This document shows, in pieces, positions 26,321 to 36,300 of a stretch of DNA of 46,772 nucleotides. Source of the stretch: Acidimicrobiia bacterium (GTDB lineage Bacteria > Actinomycetota > Acidimicrobiia > Spongiisociales > UBA11373); contig JAFGCH010000024.1 in NCBI GenBank assembly GCA_016932695.1, forward strand, positions 1 through 46,772, read 5' to 3'. The notes below the pieces were generated by a model that was not told the DNA's origin, made no database searches, and saw nothing but the letters and a program-made list of their open reading frames with translations. The position numbers were made by a program, and so were the translations under genes. Position 1 is the first letter of the stretch, and each line of letters opens with the position of its first letter.

Positions 26321-27793
26321 GTGTTCGCGTCCGTCACCTCGGTAGCCCTGGTGGGCATCGACCCCTGCCCCGTCCGGGTCGAGGTGCATGTGGGCGGGGG
26401 CAAGGAGGCCTTTCACGTGGTCGGCCTTCCCGACACCGCGGTGCGGGAGGCCAAGGAGCGGGTGCGGGCGGCGGTGTTGTCATCGGGCTACCGGTTCCCC
26501 TTCCGGCGGCTGACGGTCAACCTGGCCCCGGCGGAGATCCCCAAGGCCGGCTCGGCCTACGACCTCCCCATTGCCCTGGGAGTGCTGGCGGCGGCCGGCC
26601 TGGTGCCCCCGGCGGTCACCGGGGTGGTGGCCCTGGGCGAGTTGGCGCTCGACGGGGGGGTGCGCCCGGCCCGCGGCGGCCTGGGAGCAGGGATCGTGGC
26701 CGCCGGCTTGGGCCGGCCCTGCCTGCTGCCGCCCGGCTCGGCGGCCGAGGCGGCGGTGGTGGGCGAGGCCCAGGTGCGCGTGGTGCGCACCCTGGCGGAG
26801 GCGGTTGCCGTGGCCCTCGGCGAAGCGGTGCCGGAGGAGCCCCCGGCGCCGCCGCCGGCAGCGGCGGGCCCGGCGGTCGACCTGGCGTGGGTGCGGGGAC
26901 AGCCGTTGGCGCGTCGCGCCCTCGAGGTGGCCGCCGCCGGCGGCCACCACCTGCTGCTCGTGGGCCCGCCCGGGGCGGGCAAGACCATGCTCGCCCGGTG
27001 CCTTCCCGGGATACTCCCCTCGCTCACCCCTGCGGAGGCCCTCGAGGTGGCCCGAGCCTGGGCGGCGGCCGGTCGGCCCCGGCCGCCGGGTGATGAGCCG
27101 CCCTTCCGCAGTCCGCACCACACGGCCACCACAGCGGCGGTGGTCGGGGGAGGCAGCGGCGTCCCCGTCCCCGGGGAGCTCACGTTGGCCCATCGCGGCG
27201 TCCTCTTCCTCGACGAGCTCGGGGAGTTCCCGCCCTATCTGCTCGACGCGTTGCGCCAGCCCATCGAGGAGGGCTGGGTGCACGTGGCCCGCAAGGGCGT
27301 CTCGGTTCGCTTCCCTTGCGAGGTGCAGGTGGTGGCGGCCACCAACCCATGCCCTTGCGGCTATGCGGGGGATCGGCTGGTTGCCTGCACCTGCAGCCCT
27401 GCCGGGGTGGCCCGCTACCGGCGGCGCTTCTCCGGGCCGCTCCTCGACCGCTTCGACCTGCAGGTGGTGGTGTCCCGGCTCGACCCGGCGGAGCTGGCCG
27501 GGCCCGAGGGAGAGCCCAGCGGCGCGGTGCAGGCCCGAGTGGCGGCCGCCCGCCGCCGGCAGGATGCCCGCGCCGGCCTCAACCGCAGCCTTTCTCGCCG
27601 CGACCTGGATGCCCTCTCCTTCACCACCGCCGCCGATGCGCTGCTGCGGGCGGCGGCGGGGAGGCTGGCGCTCACCGCCCGCGGCTGGGACCGGGTGCGG
27701 CGGGTGGCTCGTACGCTGGCCGATCTGGCCGGCAGCGCCACCGTCGAGGAAGGCCACCTGGCGGAGGCCCTCACCCTGCGGGTGGCGGCATGA
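26321..27793 (+). CDS. comM: ComM/YifB AAA+ Mg-chelatase-like helicase
   Basis: A 490-residue protein. The N-terminal Lon-protease-like S5 domain (FHVVGLPDTAVREAKERVRA, NLAPAEIPKAGSAYDLPIAL) is followed by the AAA+ module with Walker A LLLVGPPGAGKTMLARCLPG, the FRSPHHTATTAA motif, Walker B HRGVLFLDELGEFP, and a zinc-like AATNPCPCGYAGD region. ComM aids branch migration during integration of transformed DNA. The GTG start follows TACCTT. Its TGA overlaps the dprA ATG, so these two recombination genes are coupled. Confidence 0.95.
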   Translation: MFASVTSVALVGIDPCPVRVEVHVGGGKEAFHVVGLPDTAVREAKERVRAAVLSSGYRFPFRRLTVNLAPAEIPKAGSAYDLPIALGVLAAAGLVPPAVTGVVALGELALDGGVRPARGGLGAGIVAAGLGRPCLLPPGSAAEAAVVGEAQVRVVRTLAEAVAVALGEAVPEEPPAPPPAAAGPAVDLAWVRGQPLARRALEVAAAGGHHLLLVGPPGAGKTMLARCLPGILPSLTPAEALEVARAWAAAGRPRPPGDEPPFRSPHHTATTAAVVGGGSGVPVPGELTLAHRGVLFLDELGEFPPYLLDALRQPIEEGWVHVARKGVSVRFPCEVQVVAATNPCPCGYAGDRLVACTCSPAGVARYRRRFSGPLLDRFDLQVVVSRLDPAELAGPEGEPSGAVQARVAAARRRQDARAGLNRSLSRRDLDALSFTTAADALLRAAAGRLALTARGWDRVRRVARTLADLAGSATVEEGHLAEALTLRVAA

Positions 27794-28842
27794 GCCGGGA
27801 GGCGCGGCTGCGACTGGCCTTCTGCGGGCTGCACCCGGAGCGGGCGAGGCGGCTGGTGGGCGATCTGGGCTCACCCGGGGCTGTGGTGGCGGCGCTGGCG
27901 GCAGGGCGGGTTCGGGTGCCCGAGGCGGTACGAGCCACCGCCTCCCTCGACGCGGCCGTGTGCCGGCGGCGCCTGGCGGCCCTCGAGGTCGGCTGCCTGC
28001 TCCGGGGCGACCCGGGCTACCCCCCTCACCTGAGCGAGCTTCCCGACGCTCCCGACGTGCTCTTCGTGAAGGGTCGGCTGCCGGCGGTCCCCGGGGTCGC
28101 CATTGTGGGGACGCGTCGTTGCACCCGCTACGGCCTGGGCCTGGCCCGGGTCTACGGGCAGGCCTGTGCTGCCGCCGGCTGGCCGGTGGTCAGCGGGTTG
28201 GCGCGCGGCGCCGACGCCGCCGCGCACCACGGCGTGACCGATGCCGGGGGAGTGGGGATCGCCGTCCTGGGCAGCGGGCCCGACGTCGTCTACCCGGGGG
28301 AGCACCGCTCCCTGTTGGCCGGCCTGATCGCGGCCGGCGGGGCGCTGGTGACCGAGTACCCGCCGGGCACGCGTCCCGAGCCTTGGAGATTTCCCCCTCG
28401 GAATCGCATCATTGCCGGCCTGGCCGCGGCAGTCGTGGTGGTCGAGGCCGCCGAGACGGGCGGGGCACTCATCACCGCGGCAGCCGCCCTCGAGCAGGGG
28501 CGCCACGTGTTCGCCGTCCCCGGAGACGTGGGCCGGGAGACCTCCCGGGGTTGCAACCTGCTGATCCGCGACGGCGCTACCCCCGTGCTCGACCCGGCGG
28601 ATCTGGTGGCTTCTCTGTCTCTCCTGCTGGGGCCGCCGGCTTGCCCGGGCGAGGCACCCGCCGCGCCTCCCGATGCAGCCGGCCGGGCCCTGCTGGCCGC
28701 CATCCCGGCGTCGGGGAGCACTCTCGAGGCGGCCGCGGCCGCGTCCGGGCTGGGCTTGGGACCGGCCCTGGCCGCCGCCGCCCGGCTCGAGGTGGTCGGC
28801 CTGATCCGTCGCGTTGGAGGTGTAGTGCTCCCCGGTCGTTGA
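27790..28842 (+). CDS. dprA: DNA-processing protein DprA
   Basis: DprA loads RecA on incoming single-stranded DNA. About 350 residues. The extended Rossmann fold shows [108 protein letters not shown] and the [14 protein letters not shown] end. A C-terminal winged-helix-like tail ([20 protein letters not shown]) completes it. ATG 27790 overlaps the comM stop. Confidence 0.95.
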   Translation: MSREARLRLAFCGLHPERARRLVGDLGSPGAVVAALAAGRVRVPEAVRATASLDAAVCRRRLAALEVGCLLRGDPGYPPHLSELPDAPDVLFVKGRLPAVPGVAIVGTRRCTRYGLGLARVYGQACAAAGWPVVSGLARGADAAAHHGVTDAGGVGIAVLGSGPDVVYPGEHRSLLAGLIAAGGALVTEYPPGTRPEPWRFPPRNRIIAGLAAAVVVVEAAETGGALITAAAALEQGRHVFAVPGDVGRETSRGCNLLIRDGATPVLDPADLVASLSLLLGPPACPGEAPAAPPDAAGRALLAAIPASGSTLEAAAAASGLGLGPALAAAARLEVVGLIRRVGGVVLPGR

Positions 28843-28873
28843 CCGGCGGCGGCGGTCGGGCCACGATGAGAGG

Positions 28874-29767
28874 GTGAGCCCTCTTCCCGACTGCCCCGAG
28901 TGGGCCGGCGGCCCCGTGGCCGCCTACCTGGAGCGCCTCGCCGCCGAACGCGCCCTGTCCCCGCACACTCTGGCGGCCTATCGCCGCGATCTAGGGCAGT
29001 TCTTCGATTTCTGCCACCGGCGGGGGCATCGGTCCTTGGGCGAAGTGGATCGCATGGCGGTGCGCCGCTTCCTGTCCCACCTCGCCACTCGCGGCTATGC
29101 GCGGAGATCGGCCGCTCGCAAGGCTTCGGCCGTGAGGGCCTTCTTCGCCGACGCCACTCGCCGGGGGCTGGCTGCGGCCAACCCGGCCGACGGGGTGCCG
29201 GCGCCCAAGCGACCGCAGCACCTGCCGCGAGCCCTGCCGGCGGCGACCCTGGGGCGGTGGCTCGACGCCCTCGACGGTGCCGACCCGCTCACCCGCCGCG
29301 ACCGGGCCCTGCTCGAGGTGCTGTACGGCACCGGCCTGCGTGTCGCCGAGGCCGCCTCGCTCAGCGTGGCGGCGGTCCGGGACGCCCAACTGCTGCGGGT
29401 GCAGGGCAAGGGGGGTAAGGAGAGGGTGGTGCCTGTCGCCGGCCAGGCGCGGGCAGCCGTGCAGCGCTATCTGGAGGAGGGACGGCCCGCCCTGGCCCGA
29501 GAAGCTGCGGGCGACGCCCTGTGGGTGGGGGAGCGGGGCGCGCCCCTGGGAGTCAGGGGGATCAGGCGGGTGGTGCGAGCACGCCTGGGCACTTTCCCCC
29601 ATGCCCTGCGCCACTCCTTCGCCACCCACTTGCTGGAAGGAGGCGCCGATCTGCGCACCGTCCAGGAGCTGCTGGGACATCGCGAACTGGCCACTACCCA
29701 GGTCTACACTGCCGTGACCCGCCAGCACCTCAGGTCTACGTATGACCGTTCCCACCCCCGCGCCTAA
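28874..29767 (+). CDS. xerC: Tyrosine recombinase, XerC type
   Basis: This 297-residue site-specific recombinase resolves chromosome dimers. The N-terminal SAM-like domain reads [20 protein letters not shown]. The catalytic residues are in [13 protein letters not shown] (Arg), [10 protein letters not shown] (Lys), [13 protein letters not shown] (His, Arg), [15 protein letters not shown] (His and the nucleophile Tyr). Its position between dprA and whiG is the conserved housekeeping site, so it is not evidence of a mobile element. The GTG start lacks a ribosome site and may be leaderless (CACGAT 6 nt upstream). Its end overlaps whiG by 26 nt. XerD cannot be strictly excluded. Confidence 0.9.
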   Translation: MSPLPDCPEWAGGPVAAYLERLAAERALSPHTLAAYRRDLGQFFDFCHRRGHRSLGEVDRMAVRRFLSHLATRGYARRSAARKASAVRAFFADATRRGLAAANPADGVPAPKRPQHLPRALPAATLGRWLDALDGADPLTRRDRALLEVLYGTGLRVAEAASLSVAAVRDAQLLRVQGKGGKERVVPVAGQARAAVQRYLEEGRPALAREAAGDALWVGERGAPLGVRGIRRVVRARLGTFPHALRHSFATHLLEGGADLRTVQELLGHRELATTQVYTAVTRQHLRSTYDRSHPRA

Positions 29768-30536
29768 CCCGCTCGATCGCATCGAGGAGGCCTGGCGACG
29801 CTTCAAGGAGGAAGGTGACGAGCGGTCGCGCGGAGCGCTGATCCTGCACTACTCGCCGCTGGTGAAGTTCGTCGCCGGCCGGGTAGGGGTCGGTTTGCCG
29901 CGCAACGTGGAGCAGTCGGACTTGATCTCCTACGGGATGTTCGGGCTGATCGACGCCATCGACAAGTTCGAGCCGGCGCGGGGCATCAAGTTCGAGACTT
30001 ACGCGGTCAACCGCATCAAGGGAGCCATCCTCGACGAGCTGCGCGCCCTCGACTGGGTGCCGCGCTCGGTGCGTGCTCGGGCCCGCGAGATCCAGCGCTC
30101 CCTCAGCGAGCTCGAGCACCAGCTGCATCGCTCCGCCACCGACGAGGAGCTGGCCGAGCACATGGGCCTGTCCGTCTCCACCCTCCAGGACCAGTTGGGT
30201 GAGATCGCCACGCTCGGTTTCGTAGCCCTCGACGAGCTCGTCGATCCCGGAGAGCGGGGTTCGGCCGCCATCGGCGACCTGGTGGCGGATCCCCGGGCGG
30301 TGGACCCGGGGGGTTCCTTCGAGCAGCAGGAGAGCCGCTACGTCCTCATCGACGCCATCAACCGCCTCGCCGAGCGAGAGCGGTTGGTGATCACCCTCTA
30401 CTACTACGAGGGCCTGACCCTGGCGGAGATCGGGGCGGTCTTGGGGGTGACTGAGTCCCGCATCTGCCAGATCCACACCAAGGCGGTGATGAGCCTGCGC
30501 AACCGCCTCATGGAGCCGGGGCAGCGGCCCGGCTGA
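29742..30536 (+). CDS. whiG: RNA polymerase sigma factor, FliA/WhiG family
   Basis: A 264-residue group 3 sigma factor. Region 2 reads [20 protein letters not shown] and [20 protein letters not shown]; region 3 follows [18 protein letters not shown]; region 4 contains [20 protein letters not shown] and the helix [12 protein letters not shown]. In streptomycetes WhiG controls sporulation, elsewhere FliA controls motility; its targets here are unknown and no flagellar gene is present. The dprA-xerC-whiG-rpsB order matches the streptomycete arrangement. Confidence 0.9.
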   Translation: MTVPTPAPNPLDRIEEAWRRFKEEGDERSRGALILHYSPLVKFVAGRVGVGLPRNVEQSDLISYGMFGLIDAIDKFEPARGIKFETYAVNRIKGAILDELRALDWVPRSVRARAREIQRSLSELEHQLHRSATDEELAEHMGLSVSTLQDQLGEIATLGFVALDELVDPGERGSAAIGDLVADPRAVDPGGSFEQQESRYVLIDAINRLAERERLVITLYYYEGLTLAEIGAVLGVTESRICQIHTKAVMSLRNRLMEPGQRPG

Positions 30537-30579
30537 GCGGCGCCGCCCCGGGCGCAGGCTCCAGCAGCCGGCTGCCGCC

Positions 30580-30585
30580 TATACT
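30580..30585 (+). promoter_or_regulatory. Putative -10 of the rpsB-tsf operon
   Basis: TATACT, a near-consensus -10, gives a leader of about 105 nt before the rpsB GTG. The length allows for a regulatory RNA structure, such as S2 autoregulation, though I could not confirm a fold. Confidence 0.5.
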
Positions 30586-30696
30586 CTCGCCGATTCCACA
30601 CGTCCGCCGCAACCTCCCGCGGTCGGGATGCCTCCGGGCTCCCGGGGAGGCCGAGGGCGGGCGGAGGCCCAACCGAAAGAACAGGAGGCAGCAACG

Positions 30697-31455
30697 GTGG
30701 CCAACGTCACCATGCGAGAGCTGCTGGAGGCTGGAGTCCACTTTGGGCACCAGACCCGGCGCTGGGATCCCAAGATGCGCCCGTACATCTTCTCGGAGCG
30801 CAACGGGATCCACATCATCGACCTGCGGCAGACCCTGGAGGCTTGCGAGCGCGCCCACAGCCTGGTGCGCGACGTCACCGCCGGCGGAGGCACGGTCCTT
30901 TTCATCGGCACCAAGAAGCAGGCTCAGGCGGTCATTTCTGAGGCGGCCACCGAAGCCGGGATGCCCTATGTGAACCATCGTTGGCTGGGCGGCATGCTCA
31001 CCAACTTCACCACGATCCACAAGCGGATCCTCTACATGCGCGAGCTGCAGCGCATGCAGGCTTCGGGGGAGATGGAGGGCCTGCCCAAGAAGGAACGCCT
31101 CCACCTGCATCGCGAACTGGAGAAGCTCCAGACGGTGCTCGGCGGGGTCGCCGACCTCCATCGCCCCCCCGACGCGGTGTTCATCATCGACGTTCGGACC
31201 GAGGCGATTGCCGTCAAGGAAGCCAAGCGGATGGGCATTCCCATCATCGCCGTGGTCGACACCAACTGCGACCCGGACCTGGTGGACCTGGTGATCCCGG
31301 GCAACGACGACGCCATTCGGTCGGCCCAGCTCATGGCCGACCTCATCGCTTCGGCCGCCGCCGAAGGGCGTCAGCTGACCGAGGCTCGGGGCAAGGATGC
31401 CGGGCGGCGCCCCGAGGCGCCGGCGCAGAGCAGAGAGGTGGCACAGGATGCCTGA
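30697..31455 (+). CDS. rpsB: 30S ribosomal protein S2
   Basis: S2 binds late to the small subunit. About 252 residues, starting [20 protein letters not shown] and continuing [56 protein letters not shown] 30697 has AGGAGG about 10 nt upstream; the frame extends further up but only through low-complexity sequence. The end overlaps the tsf start by 8 nt. Confidence 0.95.
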   Translation: MANVTMRELLEAGVHFGHQTRRWDPKMRPYIFSERNGIHIIDLRQTLEACERAHSLVRDVTAGGGTVLFIGTKKQAQAVISEAATEAGMPYVNHRWLGGMLTNFTTIHKRILYMRELQRMQASGEMEGLPKKERLHLHRELEKLQTVLGGVADLHRPPDAVFIIDVRTEAIAVKEAKRMGIPIIAVVDTNCDPDLVDLVIPGNDDAIRSAQLMADLIASAAAEGRQLTEARGKDAGRRPEAPAQSREVAQDA

Positions 31456-32068
31456 GATCTCCACCAACGACGTCGTGGCACTGCGCAAGGCCACGGGCGC
31501 CGGGATGATGGACGCCAAGCGCGCCCTGGCCGACGCCGGCGGTGATCTGGAGAAAGCCAAGGACCTGCTGCGCGAGCGCGGCCTGGCCGACGCGCGTAAG
31601 CGCTCCGCTCGCGTGACCACCCAGGGGGCCATCGGGCACTACCTGCACTACCAGGCCGACCGCCCCGTCATCGGGGTCCTGGTGGAGCTGGCCGCCGAGA
31701 CCGACTTCGTGGCCAAGAGCCCCGATTTCCAGCAGGCGGCCCGCGACCTGGCGATGCACGTGGCCGCGGCGCGGCCCCGCTGGGTGCGCCGTGAAGACGT
31801 CCCCGAGGACATCCTCGCCCACGAGAAGGAGCTCATCGCCGCCCAGGCCCGCAACGAGGGCAAGCCGGACAAGGTGGTCGACAAGATCGTCGAAGGCCGC
31901 CTGCGGGTGTTCTACGAGGAGCACGTCCTTTACGACCAGCCCTTCGTCAACCCCGAGAAGTTCCAGGGCACCGTCGGTGAGATGGTCAACGGCCTGGCCG
32001 GCTCCATGGGGGAGAACATCTTGGTGCGGCGTTTCTCCCGCATCGGGGTAGGGGAGCCCATCACCTAG
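31448..32068 (+). CDS. tsf: Elongation factor Ts
   Basis: EF-Ts exchanges GDP for GTP on EF-Tu. The 206-residue protein is the short form: [20 protein letters not shown] (UBA-like domain), then a single dimerisation-type core with [16 protein letters not shown]-like text (here [17 protein letters not shown]) and [17 protein letters not shown] 31448 lies inside the rpsB end and its stop touches pyrH. Confidence 0.95.
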   Translation: MPEISTNDVVALRKATGAGMMDAKRALADAGGDLEKAKDLLRERGLADARKRSARVTTQGAIGHYLHYQADRPVIGVLVELAAETDFVAKSPDFQQAARDLAMHVAAARPRWVRREDVPEDILAHEKELIAAQARNEGKPDKVVDKIVEGRLRVFYEEHVLYDQPFVNPEKFQGTVGEMVNGLAGSMGENILVRRFSRIGVGEPIT

Positions 32069-32773
32069 ATGGGCCGGCGTGTCGCCCTCAAGCTCTCCGG
32101 CGAGGCCTTTGCCGACCCCGCATTGCAGTACGGCATCGACCCGGCCACGGTGCGGCGCCTGGCCGGGGAGATCGCCGAGGTCGCGGCCGAAGGGCATCAG
32201 GTCGCCGTAGTGGTAGGGGCGGGCAACATCTTCCGAGGGCTGTCGTCGGCGGCGGCGGGCATGGATCGGGCCAACGCCGACTACATGGGGATGCTGGCCA
32301 CCGTGCTCAACGCGATGGCCCTGCGCGACGCCATCGAGGCGGCCGGGGGGGTAGCGCGCGTACAGACGGCCATCCGCATCGAGCAGGTGGCCGAGCCCTA
32401 CATCCGGCTGCGCGCCATCCGCCATCTGGAGAAGGGGCGCGTGGTGGTCTTCGCCGGGGGTACGGGCAACCCCTACTTCACCACCGACACCGCGGCCGCG
32501 CTGCGGGCCGCGGAGATCGGGGCCGAGGCCGTGCTCAAGGCCACCAAGGTGGACGGGGTCTACGACGCCGACCCGGTGCATCACCCCGGCGCGCGGCTCT
32601 TCCAGGAGCTGCGCTACCGCGAGGTGCTCGAGCGAGATCTCCGGGTGATGGATGCCACCGCCATTACGATGTGCCTGGAGAACAGACTGCCCATCAGGGT
32701 CTTCAACATCTCCGTACCGGGCAACATCGCTCGGGCGGTCCGGGGGGAGGCAGTGGGGACCCTGGTCCATTGA
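32069..32773 (+). CDS. pyrH: Uridylate kinase
   Basis: PyrH phosphorylates UMP to UDP. The 234-residue amino-acid-kinase-fold protein reads [73 protein letters not shown] and [18 protein letters not shown]. The ATG starts directly after the tsf stop. It links to upp upstream in the window only by pathway (UMP), not by operon. Confidence 0.96.
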   Translation: MGRRVALKLSGEAFADPALQYGIDPATVRRLAGEIAEVAAEGHQVAVVVGAGNIFRGLSSAAAGMDRANADYMGMLATVLNAMALRDAIEAAGGVARVQTAIRIEQVAEPYIRLRAIRHLEKGRVVVFAGGTGNPYFTTDTAAALRAAEIGAEAVLKATKVDGVYDADPVHHPGARLFQELRYREVLERDLRVMDATAITMCLENRLPIRVFNISVPGNIARAVRGEAVGTLVH

Positions 32774-32786
32774 GGAGGAGGCACCG

Positions 32787-33338
32787 GTGATCGAGGAGAC
32801 CCTCCTGGACGGCGAGGTCAAGATGGATCACGCGGTGACCCATCTCCAGTCGGAGTTCACCACCGTGCGGACCGGGCGGGCCAATCCGGCGATCATGCAT
32901 CGGGTGATGGTGGACTACTACGGGAGCCCTACTCCGCTGCAGCAGCTGGCCTCGTTCTCCGTTCCGGAAGCCCGCTTGCTGCTGGTACACCCTTACGACC
33001 GATCCACCATCGGCACCATCGAGCGCGCCATCCTCGCTTCCGAGCTGGGCCTGAACCCGAGCAACGACGGCACCGTGATTCGCCTGGCCTTCCCGCCTCT
33101 CACCGAGGAGCGGCGCCGCGAGCTCATCCGGCTGGTGCGGCACATGGCCGAGGAGGCCCGAGTGGCGGTGCGCAACGTGCGGCGCCACGTCAAGAAGGAA
33201 CTGGAAGCTCTCTCCGGGGAGGTGTCGGACAACGACATCGAACGCGCCGAGAAGGAACTGGAGGACGTCACCCACCGCCACGTGGCCCGGATCGACGAGC
33301 TGCTCGCCCACAAAGAGGCCGAGCTGCTCGAGGTCTAG
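32787..33338 (+). CDS. frr: Ribosome recycling factor
   Basis: RRF, with EF-G, splits the post-termination ribosome. The 183-residue protein shows TVRTGRANPAIMHRVMVDYY, GSPTPLQQLASFSVPEARLL, NDGTVIRLAFPPLTEERR and the KKELEALSGEVSDNDIERAE helix. GTG 32787 follows a strong GAGGAGGAGG site. Confidence 0.96.
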   Translation: MIEETLLDGEVKMDHAVTHLQSEFTTVRTGRANPAIMHRVMVDYYGSPTPLQQLASFSVPEARLLLVHPYDRSTIGTIERAILASELGLNPSNDGTVIRLAFPPLTEERRRELIRLVRHMAEEARVAVRNVRRHVKKELEALSGEVSDNDIERAEKELEDVTHRHVARIDELLAHKEAELLEV

Positions 33339-33365
33339 CTGCGTGGACGGCGGCGAGGAGGAGCG

Positions 33366-36300
33366 GTGAGCCGCAAGGGAGATGACGACGGGTTCCATCC
33401 CCACCCGGGAGACCCCTGGCACCCGGGGTGGAGCTCGGAGGACGAGGCTGCTCCCGGCTCTGCCCCCGCCGGGGAGGAACGCGAGGTCCCTTCACCCGCG
33501 GGCGAGCCGGTCGCCCGACGTCGGTCGCGGCGCGAACGCGGGCGCAAAGGGCGTAAGGCGGAGCCGGAGCCGGTGCCGGGGATGGAGCCGCCGCCTCCGG
33601 CAGAGGTGGTAGAGCCGACTGAGGACGAGGTGCTGCCTCCCGGCTGGTGGGCGGCACCCCCAGCGGAGAGCCCCCCAGGCGTTCGGGTCGAAGCGGGTGA
33701 AGAAGCCGTCGAAGAGGCGGAGGTGGGGGAGGCCGCCGGAGGAGCCGCCGAGGCGGCCGTCCCGCTGTTCCCCTGGTGGCCTTCCGCCCCCGCAGAGCCG
33801 CCGGCGGTGGCGTCTCAGCCGCCCGCCGAGCCGCCGGCAGAGGTCGAGCCCGAGACCCCGGGGTACGAACGTGGGGCGGCTTCTGCGGTGCCGCTCGACC
33901 TGGGGCCGGGGGGAGGCCTTCCGGCGGCGGTTGAGCCGGAGCGGTCCTGGGAGGAGCCTGAGGAGACCTCGGCGCCGGCGCCCGACGTGCCCGGCGCGGT
34001 GAGTGCAGCCGACGAGACGGAAGCCCCGGTTGGAGTCGACGCCGGGGAAGCGGTGGGCGTGGCCGAAGAACTGGAGCGGGTCGCCGCCGCGCTGCTGGCC
34101 GAGATCGGTGAGGAACCCGATGTCGCCCTGTTGCCGGGTTCCGTCGGGAAGGTCGAGGGGGAGGATCTCGAGGGGACCGAAGTGGCGTTTGCCGGGGAGG
34201 AAGCCTCCCGGGAGGAAGTCGCCGAGGAGGGACCCGCCGGGGATCAAATCGCTGCGGAAGAGATCGCCGAGGTAGAGGCGGTGGAGGGCCCGGCGGAGCC
34301 GCCGTGGTCCGTGCCCCGAGGTCCCGGGGCGCTGGTGCCGTTCCCCGAGGTAGAGGGCCATGGGGAATGGCCCGCAGGCGAGAGGCTCCCCGTGTCCGAG
34401 GGCCGAGAGGCCCTCGAGGGGGAGTCTTTCGTGGAGGGCGAGCCTCTCGAACGGCAGGGGCTCCTCGAGAGGCAGGAAGGGGAGCCGCTCCTCTCTCTGG
34501 AGGAGCCGTCTTTGTGGGCGGAGGGGGAGCCTCCGGCCGGCGTAGGGGAGGCCTTGGGCGGCGAGGAGCCGACGATGGTTGGAGACGAGACGCTGCTCCC
34601 GCCCGCGGAGGATCTGGGCCTGGAGGCTCCCGGCCTCGTCCTGGCCTCGTGGGAAGTGCCGGAAGATGAGGGCCGTGCCGGGGAGGCGGGCGCCCGCGGC
34701 GAGACGGGGGGGCTGGGCACTGAGGCTGCCGGGGCAGAGGAGGCGGCCTCGGTCGCCGAGGTGGAGATCGACGAGTGGTTGGCCTTCGTGGAAGGGGTGC
34801 CCGCGGGAGGGCCGCCTCCGGGCCGCTTCCCCCCGATACCCGCCGTAGTCCCTGCGCCCGAGGCGGAGGCGCTTCCGGCTCCCGGTGAGGAGGCGGTTCC
34901 GGCCGACGAGGCCCGGCCGGCGAGCCCCCGTGAGCGGCGCCGCGGCTGGTTCCGCCGAGGGCGGAAGCCGGTCGAGGAAGAGGAAGAGGAAGAGGAAGAG
35001 GTCGCCGCGCTTGTCGAGGCTGCGGCGGGACCGGCCCGGGAACCGGCCGAGGAAGGACCCGGGCCACAGCCCCCACCCTGGGCTCCCGACATGACGGGGA
35101 CCGCGCTGGAGGTCGAGGCAACACAGGCGGGAGAGGCGGCGGAAGAGGGGACGCTCCTTTCGGCCGAGGAGGAAGAGGTCGGGGCCGAGGCCGCCTGGGC
35201 CGCCTGGGAGGCCGGGGACGAGGGGGCCCGGCCGGGCACCGAAGAAGCCGGCCGGTTGCTGCCGGAAGAGCCCGCGCCCGCCCGGTCCTGGCCGGCGGCG
35301 CCGCAGCCGCCGGCGGGAAGGGCCCCGGTTGGCTACCAGGAACCCGCCGCGGAGGATGCCGAGCCTTGGCAAAGCGCCGAGTGGGCCGGGGAACCCGCGG
35401 CGGCGGCCGCCGCCTGGTACGCCGAGGTGGATGAGGACGAGGTCGATGTGCCTGCGGCGTCGCTGCCCGAGGACGACTGGGAGTCGGCCGACGAGGGCTG
35501 GGCTCCAGCAGCGGAGGCCGTTCCCGGGAGTGGGGCGGCCCGGCCGCAAGGGCCGGGAGGTGCCCGAGCCGGCGCACCCATCCTGGGGGTGGACGGTGGG
35601 GGAGCCGGGGGGCCCGCGGCGGGTTGGGCCGCGGCGGAGGATCTAGAGGAAGCACTGGAGGAGACAGAAGAGGACTGGGGGGCGGAGTCGGTCGCCGCCG
35701 AACTAGACGAGGCGGAGGAGGGGGTGGGGGTTCCCTCGGCGGAGGAACTGGAAGCAGAGGGCTGGGAGAGGTTCCCCGAGCCCGGCGAGCAACCGGCTTT
35801 GCACCCCGAAGGCCCTTTCCCGGCGGCCGGGCCGGCCGTCGTGGAGCGGGTGGAGAGCCCGAGCCTCGAGGCAGCCGGGTGGGAGACCTTCCCGGAGCCC
35901 GGGGTACGAGCCCCCCGGTGGCCTGAGGAACCGGTGGCGGCCGGGCCGGCGCGCCTCCCGGGGCCGGAGCCCGTCTTCCCCGAGGACCGGGGTGGGGAGG
36001 CTCCCGGAGCCGAGGCGGAGCCGTGGCTGCCCGATGAAGAGGATGAAGAGGACGGTGAGGAGGAGCCCTATCCGCAGCGGCCGGCGGCCGCGGCCTTCCC
36101 CGGCGCGGCTCGAGCCTCCCGTGTGGACGAGCCGACCATGGAGATCCCGCCCCCGGACGTCTACGACTTCGAGGGCCCGAAGCCCCGTCATGGGGGCTTC
36201 GGAGAAGGCGCTCTGGGTGGCGCGCCGACCATGGAGCACCGCGGTCTGGCGGAGGAGATGGCTGCGGCCGACACCGCCGAGACCGAGTTGCAGGCGTTGT

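Noticed and set aside
26571-28877. 768-codon plus-strand frame over comM and dprA
   Set aside because: Arg/Pro-rich alternative frame; comM and dprA motifs are in other frames.
28874-29767. Tyrosine recombinase as a sign of an integrated element
   Set aside because: It sits at the conserved dprA-xerC-whiG position; no attachment repeats or phage genes nearby.
34974-35000. CRISPR or other array
   Set aside because: A simple in-frame hexamer repeat encoding Glu; no spacer-repeat structure anywhere in the window.
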